Positions 22,851-35,566 of a stretch of DNA of 64,000 bases are shown here, in pieces. The translations under genes and the position numbers were made by a program. Where the stretch lies: positions 7,852,001-7,916,000 of the forward strand of contig NZ_CP114905.1 in the NCBI RefSeq assembly GCF_027497195.1. The letters run 5' to 3'. Every line of letters begins with the position of its first letter. The first letter of the stretch is position 1. The stretch comes from Streptomyces sp. WMMC500 (GTDB lineage: Bacteria; Actinomycetota; Actinomycetes; Streptomycetales; Streptomycetaceae). Under the pieces are notes generated by a model, which was not told where the DNA came from, ran no database searches, and saw nothing but the letters and a program-made list of their open reading frames with translations.

Positions 22851-23417
22851 GTGGCCACCACGAACGACCTCAAGAACGGCTTGGTGCTCAAGCTCGACGG
22901 CGACCAGCTCTGGTCCGTCGTCGAGTTCCAGCACGTCAAGCCCGGCAAGGGCCCTGCATTCGTCCGCACGAAGCTGAAGAACGTGCTCTCCGGCAAGACC
23001 GTCGACAAGACGTTCAACGCCGGGGTGAAGGTCGAGACGGCCAACGTCGACCGCAGGGACATGCAGTACTCGTACAAGGACGGCGAGTACTTCGTCTTCA
23101 TGGACATGGAGACGTACGACCAGCTCCACGTCGACCCCAAGACCGTCGGCGACACCGCCAACTACCTGCTGGAGGGCTTCGACACGACCGTGGCGCTGCA
23201 CGAGGGCACGCCGCTGTACGTCGAGCTGCCCGCGGCCGTCGAGCTGACCATCGCGCAGACCGACCCGGGCGTGCAGGGCGACCGCTCCACCGGCGGCACC
23301 AAGCCGGCCGAGCTGGAGACCGGCTTCTCCATCCAGGTCCCGCTGTTCATCACCACCGGCGAGAAGATCAAGGTCGACACCCGCTCCGGCGAGTACCTCG
23401 GCCGCGTGAGCGGCTGA
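22851..23417 (+). CDS. efp: translation elongation factor P
   Basis: Relieves ribosome stalling at polyproline stretches. Length of 188 and the three-domain layout are standard. The tip loop of domain I reads KPGKGPAF, the PGKGP loop of actinobacterial EF-P that is reported to work without the lysine modifications of enterobacteria. GTG start at 22851 behind CAGGAG. nusB starts two bases after the stop, so the two are co-transcribed. Confidence 0.97.
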   Translation: MATTNDLKNGLVLKLDGDQLWSVVEFQHVKPGKGPAFVRTKLKNVLSGKTVDKTFNAGVKVETANVDRRDMQYSYKDGEYFVFMDMETYDQLHVDPKTVGDTANYLLEGFDTTVALHEGTPLYVELPAAVELTIAQTDPGVQGDRSTGGTKPAELETGFSIQVPLFITTGEKIKVDTRSGEYLGRVSG

Positions 23418-23418
23418 C

Positions 23419-23961
23419 GTGGCCGCACGGAACACGGCTCGCAAGCGCGCGTTCCAGATCATCTTCGAGTCCGACCAGCGCGGCGCGCCCGCGGGACAGG
23501 TGCTGGAGGACTGGATCCGGCTGGCCCGGACCGACCCGCGGCAGCCGCCGGTCGGCGACTTCACGCGGCGGCTGGTCGAGGGGTACGCGGCGCACGCCGC
23601 CCGCATCGACGAGCTGCTGGGCTCGTACTCGGTCGGCTGGACCCTGGACCGGATGCCGGTCGTGGACCGCAGCATCCTGCGGCTGGGGGCGTACGAGCTG
23701 ATCTGGGAGGACGAGACGCCGGACGCGGTGGCGATCGACGAGGCGGTGCAGCTCACCAAGGAGTTCTCCACGGACGACTCGCCGGGCTTCGTCAACGGCC
23801 TGCTGGGCCGGCTGCAGGAGCTGAAGCCGCGGCTGCGCCGGGACGGCGGAGCGGGTGAGCCCGGGGAGGCGGGGCCGGACGGCCCGAGCGGGGCCGCCGC
23901 ACCGGAGCCGCGGGTGCCGGACGCGGACGTGCCGGACGCCACCGGGCCGGAGGCCGGCTAG
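23419..23961 (+). CDS. nusB: transcription antitermination factor NusB
   Basis: RNA-binding partner of S10 in rRNA antitermination. The all-helical NusB domain spans about residues 1-140 (AARNTARKRAFQIIFESD, LDRMPVVDRSILRLGAYEL, DEAVQLTKEFSTDDSPGFVNG). A ~40-residue Gly/Pro/Asp/Ala-rich tail follows and is likely disordered. GTG start two bases after efp; a strong hairpin separates it from convergent bldD. Confidence 0.95.
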   Translation: MAARNTARKRAFQIIFESDQRGAPAGQVLEDWIRLARTDPRQPPVGDFTRRLVEGYAAHAARIDELLGSYSVGWTLDRMPVVDRSILRLGAYELIWEDETPDAVAIDEAVQLTKEFSTDDSPGFVNGLLGRLQELKPRLRRDGGAGEPGEAGPDGPSGAAAPEPRVPDADVPDATGPEAG

Positions 23962-23993
23962 CCGCGGCGCCCGACGCGCGCCTTCGACGCACA

Positions 23994-24043
23994 CCGCCGC
24001 CGGCGGAGCGGACCCCCCGCGGGGCCCGTTCCGCCGACGGCGG
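23994..24043. terminator. bidirectional terminator between nusB and bldD
   Basis: An 18-bp stem with two mismatches (23994-24011 with 24026-24043) and a loop that itself contains CCCCGCGGGG, placed between the convergent stops. Confidence 0.85.
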
Positions 24044-24068
24044 TACGTTTCTGCAGGTGAGGCGCGGG

Positions 24069-24572
24069 TCAGGCGTCCTCGTGCACCACGACGGCGCGGC
24101 GGGCGTCGGCGTCCAGGACGCCCCAGCCGATGAGCTGCTCGGTCAGCACCGACGGCGACTGGTCGTAGATCACCGCGAGGGTGCGCAGGTCGTCCTGGCG
24201 GATCGAGAGGACCTTGCCGTTGTAGTCCCCGCGCTGGCTCTGGATCGTGGCGGCATAGCGCTGCAGCGGGCCCGCCTTCTCGGCGGGGATCTGGGCCAGG
24301 CGCTCCAGGTCCAGCACGAGCTTCGGCGGCGGCTCCGCCGCCCCGCCGGGCGCCGAACCCGGGAGAAGCTCCTGGACCGGCACCCCGTAGAAGTCCGCCA
24401 GCTCGGCCAGCCGCTGCACGGTGACCGCACGGTCCCCGCGCTCGTACGACCCGACGACGACGGCCTTCCAGCGCCCCTGGGACTTCTCCTCCACGCCGTG
24501 CAGTGAGAGGCCCTGCTGGGTACGGATGCCCCGGAGCTTGGCCCCGAGCTGTTTGGCGTATTCGCTGGACAT
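24069..24572 (-). CDS. bldD: BldD, c-di-GMP-responsive master developmental regulator
   Basis: Represses sporulation genes during vegetative growth when dimerised by tetrameric c-di-GMP. 167 residues: an XRE-type HTH at about 8-65 (KLRGIRTQQGLSLHGVEEKS, VVVGSYERGDRAVTV) and a C-terminal c-di-GMP domain. The ligand signature RxD-X8-RxxD is intact at Arg114-Asp116 and Arg125-Asp128, the same numbering as in S. coelicolor. A perfect BldD box lies 40 bases upstream of the ATG, fitting autorepression. Convergent with nusB, divergent from the pyr operon. Confidence 0.98.
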   Translation of the reverse strand: MSSEYAKQLGAKLRGIRTQQGLSLHGVEEKSQGRWKAVVVGSYERGDRAVTVQRLAELADFYGVPVQELLPGSAPGGAAEPPPKLVLDLERLAQIPAEKAGPLQRYAATIQSQRGDYNGKVLSIRQDDLRTLAVIYDQSPSVLTEQLIGWGVLDADARRAVVVHEDA

Positions 24573-24611
24573 ATGGCTCCCCGGACGACAGTCTGGTAAC
24601 TCACTGTGAGG

Positions 24612-24624
24612 TTACGCAGCGTAA
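24612..24624. promoter_or_regulatory. BldD box (autoregulatory operator)
   Basis: TTACGCAGCGTAA fits the recalled BldD consensus TNACNCWGNGTNA at every fixed position. An overlapping imperfect dyad, TAACTCAC-TGTGAGGTTA, lies immediately on the gene-proximal side (from about 24597). Confidence 0.75.
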
Positions 24625-24742
24625 CTTGGCTTCGTCAAGCGGAAGATTCATCCGGCCGCCACCCATGAGGGTGGCACGGGGGCGGTGGCGGAGCGGCGAG
24701 GCCCGGCGGCGGTGGTGTCCGACCGCGCTGTTACGGTAGAGG

Positions 24743-24791
24743 GGACCTGACGTCCTTTAACGCCCGTCCTGTGAGGCGGGGAAGGGGGTCC
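24743..24791 (+). promoter_or_regulatory. PyrR-binding leader hairpin overlapping the pyrR ribosome-binding site
   Basis: The loop sequence TCCTGTGAGGC (24767-24777) matches the PyrR-binding core UCCNGNGAGGY. It is held by CGCC/GGCG and CTTT/GAAG stems (24755-24784) with an aa/gg internal loop, and GGACC/GGTCC can pair outside. The 3' side contains the GAAGGGGG ribosome-binding site for pyrR (start 24799), so PyrR-UMP binding should block translation, as described for mycobacteria. Confidence 0.8.
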
Positions 24792-24798
24792 TTTCCGT

Positions 24799-25359
24799 AT
24801 GGACACGCACGGCCCTGACCCGGCGCGGCCCGTTCTGGAGGCGCCGGACATCCAGCGGGTGCTGACCCGCATCGCGCACGAGATCGTGGAGCGCACCAAA
24901 GGCGCCCCCGACGTGGTGCTCCTGGGCATTCCGACCCGCGGCGTGTGGCTCGGCCACCGGCTCGCCGCGAAGCTCGAAGAGATCACCGGCAGGAAGTTCG
25001 GCCAGTCGGGCGTCGGCTCGCTCGACATCACGATGTACCGCGACGATCTGCGCCTGGGCCCGCCCCGCGCGCTGGCGCGCACGGACATCCCCGCGGAGGG
25101 GATCGACGGCCGGCTGGTGGTGCTCGTGGACGACGTGCTCTTCTCCGGCCGCACGATCCGCGCGGCGCTCGACGCGCTGAACGACATCGGCAGACCGCGG
25201 GCGGTCCAGCTCGCCGTCCTCGTCGACCGCGGCCACCGCGAGCTGCCCATCCGCGCCGACTACGTCGGCAAGAACCTCCCCACGTCGCTGCGGGAGACGG
25301 TCCGCGTCCAGCTCACCGAGGAGGACGGCCGCGACGCCGTGCTGCTCGGCTCCAAGTAG
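24799..25359 (+). CDS. pyrR: pyrimidine operon regulator / uracil phosphoribosyltransferase PyrR
   Basis: RNA-binding regulator of pyrimidine synthesis that also has uracil phosphoribosyltransferase activity. 186 residues with the type I PRTase PRPP motif [18 protein letters not shown] near residue 110 and family stretches [11 protein letters not shown] and DITMYRDDL. The upstream RNA hairpin overlaps its ribosome-binding site, so it probably controls its own translation and that of the coupled operon. Confidence 0.97.
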   Translation: MDTHGPDPARPVLEAPDIQRVLTRIAHEIVERTKGAPDVVLLGIPTRGVWLGHRLAAKLEEITGRKFGQSGVGSLDITMYRDDLRLGPPRALARTDIPAEGIDGRLVVLVDDVLFSGRTIRAALDALNDIGRPRAVQLAVLVDRGHRELPIRADYVGKNLPTSLRETVRVQLTEEDGRDAVLLGSK

Positions 25360-25386
25360 GACGCCCGCCCCGCCCCGCCGGCCGCC

Positions 25387-25402
25387 GGGGGCGTACGCCC
25401 CC
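25387..25402. repeat. intergenic palindrome GGGGGCGTACGCCCCC, copy 2
   Basis: Perfect 16-base palindrome between pyrR and pyrB, sharing the core GGGCGTACGCCC with 21584-21595. It could form a 6-bp hairpin with a GTAC loop. Confidence 0.4.
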
Positions 25403-25455
25403 GCGAGCCGCGGCGCGCCACCCGCCGCCGTACCCACGACACACCGGAGCACCCA

Positions 25456-26475
25456 GTGAAGCGCCATCTCATCTCGGCCGCCGACCTGTCCCGCGACGAC
25501 GCCGTGCTGATCCTCGACACCGCCGAGGAACTGGCCCGGATCGCGGACCGGCCCATCAAGAAGCTGCCGACCCTGCGCGGCCGCACGGTGGTCAACCTCT
25601 TCTACGAGGACTCCACCCGCACCCGCATCTCCTTCGAGGCCGCCGCCAAGCGGCTCTCCGCCGACGTCATCAACTTCTCCGCCAAGGGCTCGTCCGTCTC
25701 CAAGGGCGAGTCGCTGAAGGACACCGCCCTGACCCTGGAGGCCATGGGCGCCGACGCCGTCGTCATCCGCCACCACGACTCCGGTGCCCCGCACCGGCTC
25801 GCCACCTCCGGCTGGATCAACGGCTCCGTCGTCAACGCGGGCGACGGCACCCACGAGCACCCCACGCAGGCGCTCCTCGACGCCTTCACCATGCGCCGCC
25901 ACCTCGCGCCCGGCACCGGCGGCGGGCTCGACGGCCGCCGGATCACGGTCGTCGGCGACATCCTGCACAGCCGGGTCGCCCGCTCGAACGTGCTGCTGCT
26001 GCACACCCTCGGCGCCGAGGTCACCCTCGTCGCCCCGCCCACCCTGGTGCCGGTCGGCGTGGAGAGCTGGCCGTGCGAGGTCTCGTACGACCTGGACGCC
26101 GTGCTGCCGAAGTCCGACGGCGTGATGATGCTGCGGGTGCAGCGCGAGCGCATGAACGCCGCGTTCTTCCCCACCGAGCGCGAGTACGCCCGCCGCTACG
26201 GCCTCAACGGCGACCGGCTGGCGCGCACGCCCGGGCACGCCCTCGTCATGCACCCGGGCCCGATGAACCGCGGCATGGAGATCACCGCCGAGGTCGCCGA
26301 CTCGCCCCGCTGCACCGCGGTCGAGCAGGTCACCAACGGCGTCTCCATCCGCATGGCCGTGCTCTACCTGCTGCTCGGCGGCGCACCGGGAGAGGCACCC
26401 GCCACCGGCACCACCGCGGGCACGACCGCCGCGCCCGCCCCGACCACCGCACGCACCGAGGAGACCGACCGATGA
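25456..26475 (+). CDS. pyrB: aspartate carbamoyltransferase, catalytic chain
   Basis: Condenses carbamoyl phosphate with aspartate, the committed step to UMP. Carbamoyl-phosphate motif [13 protein letters not shown] near residue 55, [17 protein letters not shown], and the aspartate loop [11 protein letters not shown] are present. No pyrI regulatory-chain gene is adjacent. The 339-residue chain has a Thr/Ala/Pro-rich tail of about 30 residues beyond the usual end ([20 protein letters not shown]). GTG start at 25456; stop overlaps pyrC by four bases. Confidence 0.97.
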   Translation: MKRHLISAADLSRDDAVLILDTAEELARIADRPIKKLPTLRGRTVVNLFYEDSTRTRISFEAAAKRLSADVINFSAKGSSVSKGESLKDTALTLEAMGADAVVIRHHDSGAPHRLATSGWINGSVVNAGDGTHEHPTQALLDAFTMRRHLAPGTGGGLDGRRITVVGDILHSRVARSNVLLLHTLGAEVTLVAPPTLVPVGVESWPCEVSYDLDAVLPKSDGVMMLRVQRERMNAAFFPTEREYARRYGLNGDRLARTPGHALVMHPGPMNRGMEITAEVADSPRCTAVEQVTNGVSIRMAVLYLLLGGAPGEAPATGTTAGTTAAPAPTTARTEETDR

Positions 26476-27767
26476 GCAAGATCCTGATCCGCGGCGCGCA
26501 GGTACTCGGCGGCGAGGCCCGGGACGTCCTGATCGACGGCGAGACGATCGCCGAGGTCGGCGAGGCCGGCACGGCGCTGCCGGCCGGGGACGCCGAGGTG
26601 GTCGAGGCCGCGGGGCACATCCTGCTGCCGGGCCTGGTCGACCTCCACACCCACCTGCGCGAGCCCGGCCGCGAGGACTCCGAGACCGTCCTGACCGGCA
26701 CCCGCGCGGCCGCGAAGGGCGGCTTCACCGCCGTCCACGCGATGGCCAACACCTTCCCCGTCGCCGACACCGCCGGCGTCGTCGAGCAGGTCTGGCGGCT
26801 CGGCCGCGAGTCCGGCTACTGCGACGTGCAGCCGGTCGGCGCCGTCACCGTGGGGCTGGAGGGCAAGAAGCTCGCCGAGCTGGGCGCCATGCACGAGTCG
26901 GCGGCCGGCGTCGTGGTCTTCTCCGACGACGGCAAGTGCGTGGACGACGCCGTGATCATGCGCCGGGCGCTGGAGTACGTGAAGGCGTTCGACGGCGTCG
27001 TCGCGCAGCACGCGCAGGAGCCGCGGCTGACCGAGGGCGCCCAGATGAACGAGGGCGTCGTCTCCGCCGAGCTGGGCCTCGGCGGCTGGCCCGCCGCCGC
27101 CGAGGAGTCGGTCATCGCCCGGGACGTGCTGCTCGCCGCCCACGTGGACTCCCGGGTGCACGTCTGCCACCTGTCCACCGCCGGTTCGGTGGAGATCGTG
27201 CGCTGGGCGAAGTCCAAGGGCTGGCGCGTCACCGCCGAGGTCACGCCCCATCACCTGCTGCTCACCGACGAGCTGGTCCGGTCCTACGACCCCGTCTACA
27301 AGGTCAACCCGCCGCTGCGCACCGAGACCGACGTACGCGCGCTGCGCGAGGCGCTGGCCGACGGCACCATCGACTGCGTCGCCACCGACCACGCCCCGCA
27401 CCCGCAGGAGGACAAGGACTGCGAGTGGGCCGCCGCCGCCATGGGCATGGTCGGCCTGGAGACGGCGCTGTCCGTCGTCCAGCAGACGATGGTCGACACC
27501 GGCCTGCTCGACTGGTCGGGCGTCGCCGACCGGATGTCCTTCCGCCCCGCCGCCATCGGCCGCCTCGACGGGCACGGCCGCCCCGTCGCCCCCGGCGAGC
27601 CCGCCAACCTCACCCTGCTCGATCCCGCCTACCGTGGTCGGGTGGATCCGCACACCTTCGTCTCCCGCAGCCGTAACACCCCCTACGCTGGGCGCGAGCT
27701 GCCCGGCCGGGTCACGCACACGTTCCTGCGCGGCCGGGCCACCCTCGCCGGGGGTGAGCCGGCATGA
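26472..27767 (+). CDS. pyrC: dihydroorotase (class I)
   Basis: Zinc amidohydrolase closing carbamoyl-aspartate to dihydroorotate; 431 residues. Metal motif [13 protein letters not shown] near residue 58, later [11 protein letters not shown], and the catalytic Asp in [14 protein letters not shown]. The class I length and motifs match the Gram-positive PyrC rather than the short E. coli form. ATGA overlaps with pyrB upstream and with the membrane-protein gene downstream. Confidence 0.97.
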   Translation: MSKILIRGAQVLGGEARDVLIDGETIAEVGEAGTALPAGDAEVVEAAGHILLPGLVDLHTHLREPGREDSETVLTGTRAAAKGGFTAVHAMANTFPVADTAGVVEQVWRLGRESGYCDVQPVGAVTVGLEGKKLAELGAMHESAAGVVVFSDDGKCVDDAVIMRRALEYVKAFDGVVAQHAQEPRLTEGAQMNEGVVSAELGLGGWPAAAEESVIARDVLLAAHVDSRVHVCHLSTAGSVEIVRWAKSKGWRVTAEVTPHHLLLTDELVRSYDPVYKVNPPLRTETDVRALREALADGTIDCVATDHAPHPQEDKDCEWAAAAMGMVGLETALSVVQQTMVDTGLLDWSGVADRMSFRPAAIGRLDGHGRPVAPGEPANLTLLDPAYRGRVDPHTFVSRSRNTPYAGRELPGRVTHTFLRGRATLAGGEPA

Positions 27768-28369
27768 GGTTCGCCACCCTGCTCGCCGACGAGCGGCAGT
27801 CGCAGCCGGTGACCGACTGGGCGGCGCGCATCGGCTGGATCGTCGGCCTGATCCTGTTCATCGCGCTCGTCTACTGGCTGATGCGCGAGGGCTGGAAGTG
27901 GCGCGGCCTGCTCCAGTCCGGCATTCCGGACCTGCCCCGGATTCCCGAAGAACCCGGCGCGGTGCGGCTGGAGCTGACCGGCCGCTACCACGGCACCACC
28001 GTCGCCGGGCAGTGGCTGGAGCGCATCGTCGCCCACGGCCTGGGCGTGCGCAGCCGCGTCGAGCTGACCCTCACCGAGCAGGGCCTGGAGGTGGTGCGCC
28101 CGGGGGCCACGGACTTCTTCGTCCCCGCCGCGCACCTGCGCGGCGCCCGGCTCGACAAGGGAATCGCCGGCAAGGTCCTCACCGAGGGCGGGCTGCTGGT
28201 GATCACCTGGGAACACGACGGCGCCGCGTACGACTCCGGCTTCCGCTCCGACCGCGCCGCCGAGCACACCGCCTGGGTGGCGGCGCTCGGCGCGCCCCCC
28301 GCCGAGAACGCTCCCGCCGCCGACGCCGCGAGCACCGCAGACAGCACCACCACGGAAGGCGCACGATGA
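27764..28369 (+). CDS. conserved membrane protein with PH-like domain, embedded in the pyr operon
   Basis: 201 residues. One membrane segment at about 24-43 ([18 protein letters not shown]) is followed by a beta-rich domain ([29 protein letters not shown]) that looks like a bacterial PH-type fold, then an Ala/Thr tail. It overlaps pyrC and carA by four bases each, so it is fully part of the operon. From memory an analogous gene (Rv1382) holds the same place between pyrC and carA in M. tuberculosis. Function unknown; a membrane link to pyrimidine synthesis is only a guess. Confidence 0.85.
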   Translation: MRFATLLADERQSQPVTDWAARIGWIVGLILFIALVYWLMREGWKWRGLLQSGIPDLPRIPEEPGAVRLELTGRYHGTTVAGQWLERIVAHGLGVRSRVELTLTEQGLEVVRPGATDFFVPAAHLRGARLDKGIAGKVLTEGGLLVITWEHDGAAYDSGFRSDRAAEHTAWVAALGAPPAENAPAADAASTADSTTTEGAR

Positions 28370-29527
28370 CCGCAACCCGTCGCGGCCAAGGGAGCCCGGC
28401 CGTACTCGTCCTCGAAGACGGCCGCAGCTTCCGCGGCCGCGCCTACGGAGCGACGGGGGAGACGTTCGGCGAAGCCGTGTTCTCCACCGGCATGACCGGC
28501 TACCAGGAGACCCTGACCGACCCCTCGTACCACCGCCAGGTCGTCGTCATGACCGCCCCGCACGTCGGCAACACCGGCGTCAACGACGAGGACGCCGAGT
28601 CCGCCCGCATCTGGGTCTCCGGCTACGTCGTGCGCGACCCCGCCCGCGTCCCCTCCAGTTGGCGCGCCACCCGCTCCCTCGACGAGGAGCTGCGCCGCCA
28701 GGGCGTCGTCGGCATCTCCGGCGTCGACACCCGCGCGCTCACCCGGCACCTGCGCGAGCGCGGCGCCATGCGCGTCGGCATCTTCTCCGGCGACCGGGTC
28801 ACCGACCCGGACGGGATGGTCGCCCGGGTGCGGGTGCAGGAGCAGATGACGGGCGCCGACCTCGCGCCCGAGGTCGCCACCGCCGAGCCGTACGTCGTCC
28901 CCGCGGCCGGCGCGAAGCGCTTCACCGTCGCCGCGCTCGACCTCGGCATCAAGGGCATGACGCCGCGGCGCATGGCCGAGCGCGGCATCGAGGTGCACGT
29001 GCTGCCCGCCACCGCCACGGTCGAGGAGGTCTACGCCGTCCGGCCCGACGGCGTGTTCCTCTCCAACGGCCCCGGCGACCCGGCCGCCGCCGACCTCACC
29101 GTGGTCCGCGCGGTGCTGGAGCGCGGCACGCCGCTGTTCGGCATCTGCTTCGGCAACCAGCTCCTCGGCCGCGCGCTCGGCTTCGGCACGTACAAGCTGA
29201 AGTACGGCCACCGGGGCATCAACCAGCCCGTCCAGGACCGCACCACCGGCCGCGTCGAGGTCACCGCGCACAACCACGGCTTCGCCGTCGACGCCCCCCT
29301 CGACGCGGTCGCCGACACCCCGTACGGGCGCGCCGAGGTCAGCCACGTGTGCCTCAACGACCAGGTCGTCGAGGGCCTCCGGCTGCTGGACCGGCCGGCG
29401 TTCTCCGTCCAGTACCACCCCGAGGCCGCCGCCGGGCCGCACGACGCGGCGTATCTCTTCGACCGCTTCGTCCAGCTCATGGCAGATCACGCGCAACAGG
29501 CCGCACAGGCAGAACAGGGAGCCCAGC

Positions 29528-29535
<8 letters not shown>
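28366..29535 (+). CDS. carA: carbamoyl-phosphate synthase, small (glutaminase) subunit
   Basis: Supplies ammonia from glutamine to CarB. 389 residues: N-terminal interaction domain ([34 protein letters not shown]) and a class I amidotransferase domain with nucleophile Cys in [10 protein letters not shown] and the His/Glu in [16 protein letters not shown] 28366 overlaps the preceding gene; carB begins eight bases before its end. Confidence 0.97.
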
Positions 29536-32848
<3,313 letters not shown>

Positions 32849-32883
32849 CCGCAGCCCCCGAGCCCCGAGCCCCCGCCCTCCAT

Positions 32884-32913
32884 CCCCGCCGGCCCGCCAC
32901 CTGGCCGGCGGGG
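32884..32913 (+). terminator. hairpin between carB and pyrD
   Basis: Eleven perfect base pairs (32884-32894 with 32903-32913) around an 8-base loop in the 95-base gap. It may be a partial terminator that lowers expression of pyrD-pyrF. Confidence 0.55.
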
Positions 32914-32943
32914 CACGGCACCCGAAGCAGCCGAAGGCCCCAT

Positions 32944-34131
32944 ATGTACCCCTTGCTCTTCCACAGCCTCTTCGCCCGGATGGACCCCGAGCGGGCCCAC
33001 CGCCTGGCGTTCGCGGCCATCCGCGGCGCCGCCGCCGCACCCGGCGTGCGCGGCGCGGTGCGGGTCACCGCGGCCCCCCGCCACCCCGGACTGCGCGTCC
33101 GGGCGCTCGGCATCGACTTCCCCGGCCCCTTCGGGCTCGCCGCGGGCTTCGACAAGAACGCGGTCGGCGTCGACGGGCTGACCATGCTCGGCTTCGACTT
33201 CGTCGAGGTCGGCACCGTCACGGCCGGCCCCCAGCCGGGCAACCCGCCCACCCGGCTCTTCCGGCTGATCCCGGACCGGGCCCTGGTCAACCGGATGGGC
33301 TTCAACAACGACGGCTCCGCCGCCGTCGCCGCCCGCCTCGCCCGCCGCCGGTACGGGCAGCGCACCCCGTACCGGCCGAACGCCGTGGTCGGCGTCAACA
33401 TCGGCAAGACCAAGGCCGTCCCCGAATCGGGTGCGATCGCCGACTACGTCACCGCCACCGAACGGCTCGCCGGCCACGCCGACTACCTCGTCGTCAACGT
33501 CTCCTCGCCCAACACCCCGGGCCTGCGCGACCTCCAGGCCACCCGGCACCTGCGCCCGCTGCTCGAAGCGGTCCGCGCCGCCGCCGACCGCGTCGCCGGC
33601 GACGCGGCACCGGCGGCATCCCCGGGGGCAGCCGCCGCGCCGGGCCGCCCCGCGCGCGTACCGCTGCTGGTCAAGATCGCCCCCGACCTCGCCGACGAGG
33701 ACGTCGACGCGGTCGCCGACCTGTCGCTTGAGCTGGGCCTCGACGGCATCATCGCCACCAACACCACCGTGGCCCGCGACGGCCTGACCACCGCGGCGGC
33801 CCGCGTCGAGTCCATCGGCGCCGGCGGCCTGTCCGGCGCACCGCTGCGGCGGCGGTCCCTGGAGGTGCTGCGCCGCCTCTACGCCCGCGTGGGCGCGCCC
33901 GGCGAGAACGGCGTCGTGCTCGTCGGCGCGGGCGGCATCGAGACCGCGGAGCACGCCTGGGAGCGCATCCTCGCCGGGGCCACCCTCGTCCAGGGCTACA
34001 GCGGCTTCGTCTACGAGGGGCCGCTGTGGCCCCGCAGGATCCACCGGGGCCTGGCGGAGCTGCTGGCCACGTCCCCGTACGCCACCCTCGCCGACGCCGT
34101 CGGCGCCGACGTCAGGAAGGCGACCGCATGA
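32944..34131 (+). CDS. pyrD: dihydroorotate dehydrogenase (quinone), class 2
   Basis: Membrane-associated flavoprotein oxidising dihydroorotate with quinone. 395 residues with the class 2 N-terminal helix ([19 protein letters not shown]), FMN-site [25 protein letters not shown], catalytic Ser in [14 protein letters not shown], and [13 protein letters not shown] Ala/Gly/Pro-rich insert occurs near residue 220. Stop overlaps pyrF by four bases. Confidence 0.97.
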   Translation: MYPLLFHSLFARMDPERAHRLAFAAIRGAAAAPGVRGAVRVTAAPRHPGLRVRALGIDFPGPFGLAAGFDKNAVGVDGLTMLGFDFVEVGTVTAGPQPGNPPTRLFRLIPDRALVNRMGFNNDGSAAVAARLARRRYGQRTPYRPNAVVGVNIGKTKAVPESGAIADYVTATERLAGHADYLVVNVSSPNTPGLRDLQATRHLRPLLEAVRAAADRVAGDAAPAASPGAAAAPGRPARVPLLVKIAPDLADEDVDAVADLSLELGLDGIIATNTTVARDGLTTAAARVESIGAGGLSGAPLRRRSLEVLRRLYARVGAPGENGVVLVGAGGIETAEHAWERILAGATLVQGYSGFVYEGPLWPRRIHRGLAELLATSPYATLADAVGADVRKATA

Positions 34132-34997
34132 CCCCTCCGCCCTCGGAGCCCCCCGAGTCCCCCGAGCCCTTCGGCCGCCGGCTGCACCGCGCGATGGCCG
34201 CCCGCGGCCCGCTGTGCGTCGGCATCGACCCGCACGCCTCGCTGCTCGCCCGCTGGGGGCTGCCGGACGACCCGGCGGGTCTGGAGCGGTTCACGATGAC
34301 GGCCGTCGAGGCGCTGGCCGACCGCGTCGCCGTGCTCAAGCCGCAGTCGGCGTTCTTCGAGCGCTTCGGCTCCCGCGGCGTCGCCGTCCTGGAGAAGGCC
34401 GTCACGGTGGCGCGCGCGGCCGGCGCGCTGGTCCTCATGGACGCCAAGCGCGGCGACATCGGCTCGACGATGGGCGGCTACGCCGCCGCGTACCTCGACA
34501 AGGACGCCCCGCTGCGCTCCGACGCCCTGACCGTCACGCCCTACCTCGGGTACGAGTCGCTGCGCCCGGCGCTGGACGCCGCCCACGCCGCCGGCGCCGG
34601 CCTGTTCGTCGTCACGCTCACCTCCAACCCGGAGGGCGGCGAGGTGCAGCGCGCCGCCGTGCACGGCGCGCACGGCGCGCGGACCGTCGCCCAGACGATG
34701 CTGGACCACATCGCCGCCGAGAACCGCGGTGCCGCGCCGCTCGGTTCGACCGGCGCCGTCGTCGGCGCCACCCTCGCCGAGGCCGGCGCCGACCTGGCCG
34801 TGGGCGGTCCGCTGCTGGCCCCCGGCATCGGCGCCCAGGGCGCCGCGCCGGCCGACCTCCCGCGGGTCTTCGGCGCCGCGCTGCCCCAAGTCCTGCCCAG
34901 TGCAAGCCGGTCGGTGCTGGCGCACGGACCGGATATCGCGAGGCTGCGGGCGGCGGCCGAACAATTGGCCGATGACGTACGGAACGTATCCTCATAA
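34128..34997 (+). CDS. pyrF: orotidine 5'-phosphate decarboxylase (mycobacterial-type)
   Basis: Last step to UMP. 289 residues, the longer type found in actinobacteria; active-site Lys/Asp stretch [17 protein letters not shown] near residue 105, N-terminal [11 protein letters not shown], and the phosphate-binding GIGAQGA. Begins at ATG 34128 overlapping pyrD. With it the window holds a complete glutamine-to-UMP route except pyrE, orotate phosphoribosyltransferase, which is not here. Confidence 0.96.
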   Translation: MTPPPSEPPESPEPFGRRLHRAMAARGPLCVGIDPHASLLARWGLPDDPAGLERFTMTAVEALADRVAVLKPQSAFFERFGSRGVAVLEKAVTVARAAGALVLMDAKRGDIGSTMGGYAAAYLDKDAPLRSDALTVTPYLGYESLRPALDAAHAAGAGLFVVTLTSNPEGGEVQRAAVHGAHGARTVAQTMLDHIAAENRGAAPLGSTGAVVGATLAEAGADLAVGGPLLAPGIGAQGAAPADLPRVFGAALPQVLPSASRSVLAHGPDIARLRAAAEQLADDVRNVSS

Positions 34998-35127
34998 ACC
35001 GGGTGATATACCCAGAACTTGCCGCGGAACTTGAGTCTGACCAGGACTTTTCATCTGTTCTCGCTGACTGGCGCCTTCTCGGCCGCTAGTCTCCGTCATC
35101 AGAGCGCGGGCACCAGCGCGTTGCTCG

Positions 35128-35156
35128 TTGCTCCGCAGGTGCGGGGCCACTAGGTT
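35128..35156 (+). promoter_or_regulatory. candidate vegetative promoter for the sIHF gene
   Basis: TTGCTC, a 17-base spacer and TAGGTT lie about 50 bases before the sIHF start in the 207-base gap after pyrF. A weaker TAGTCT lies further upstream at about 35087. Confidence 0.5.
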
Positions 35157-35204
35157 CCACACCGTTCCATATCCGATTAGTTCGACATCCGAGGTGACGT
35201 AGGC

Positions 35205-35528
35205 GTGGCTCTTCCGCCCCTTACCCCTGAACAGCGCGCAGCCGCGCTCGAGAAGGCCGCAGCGGCTCGCCGGGAGCGCGCCGAGGTCAAGAATCGGCTG
35301 AAGCACTCCGGCGCTTCCCTGCACGACGTCATCAAGCAGGGCCAGGAGAACGACGTCATCGGCAAGATGAAGGTCTCCGCCCTGCTTGAGTCCATGCCCG
35401 GTGTGGGCAAGGTGCGCGCGAAGCAGATCATGGAGCGTCTCGGTATCTCCGAGAGCCGCCGTGTGCGCGGTCTGGGCTCCAACCAGATCGCGTCGCTGGA
35501 GCGCGAGTTCGGCAGCACCGGTTCCTGA
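35205..35528 (+). CDS. actinobacterial integration host factor (sIHF/mIHF), nucleoid protein
   Basis: DNA-binding nucleoid-associated protein of 107 residues, not related to proteobacterial HU/IHF. A long N-terminal helix ([20 protein letters not shown]) precedes a helix-two-turn-helix region with [18 protein letters not shown] and the basic [12 protein letters not shown]. Length equals that of S. coelicolor sIHF. In streptomycetes it affects nucleoid compaction, sporulation and antibiotic production. GTG start at 35205; gmk follows after 38 bases. Confidence 0.95.
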   Translation: MALPPLTPEQRAAALEKAAAARRERAEVKNRLKHSGASLHDVIKQGQENDVIGKMKVSALLESMPGVGKVRAKQIMERLGISESRRVRGLGSNQIASLEREFGSTGS

Positions 35529-35566
35529 CGTTTCGAGGCACTCCCGGAAACCGGGATAATCGCTGC

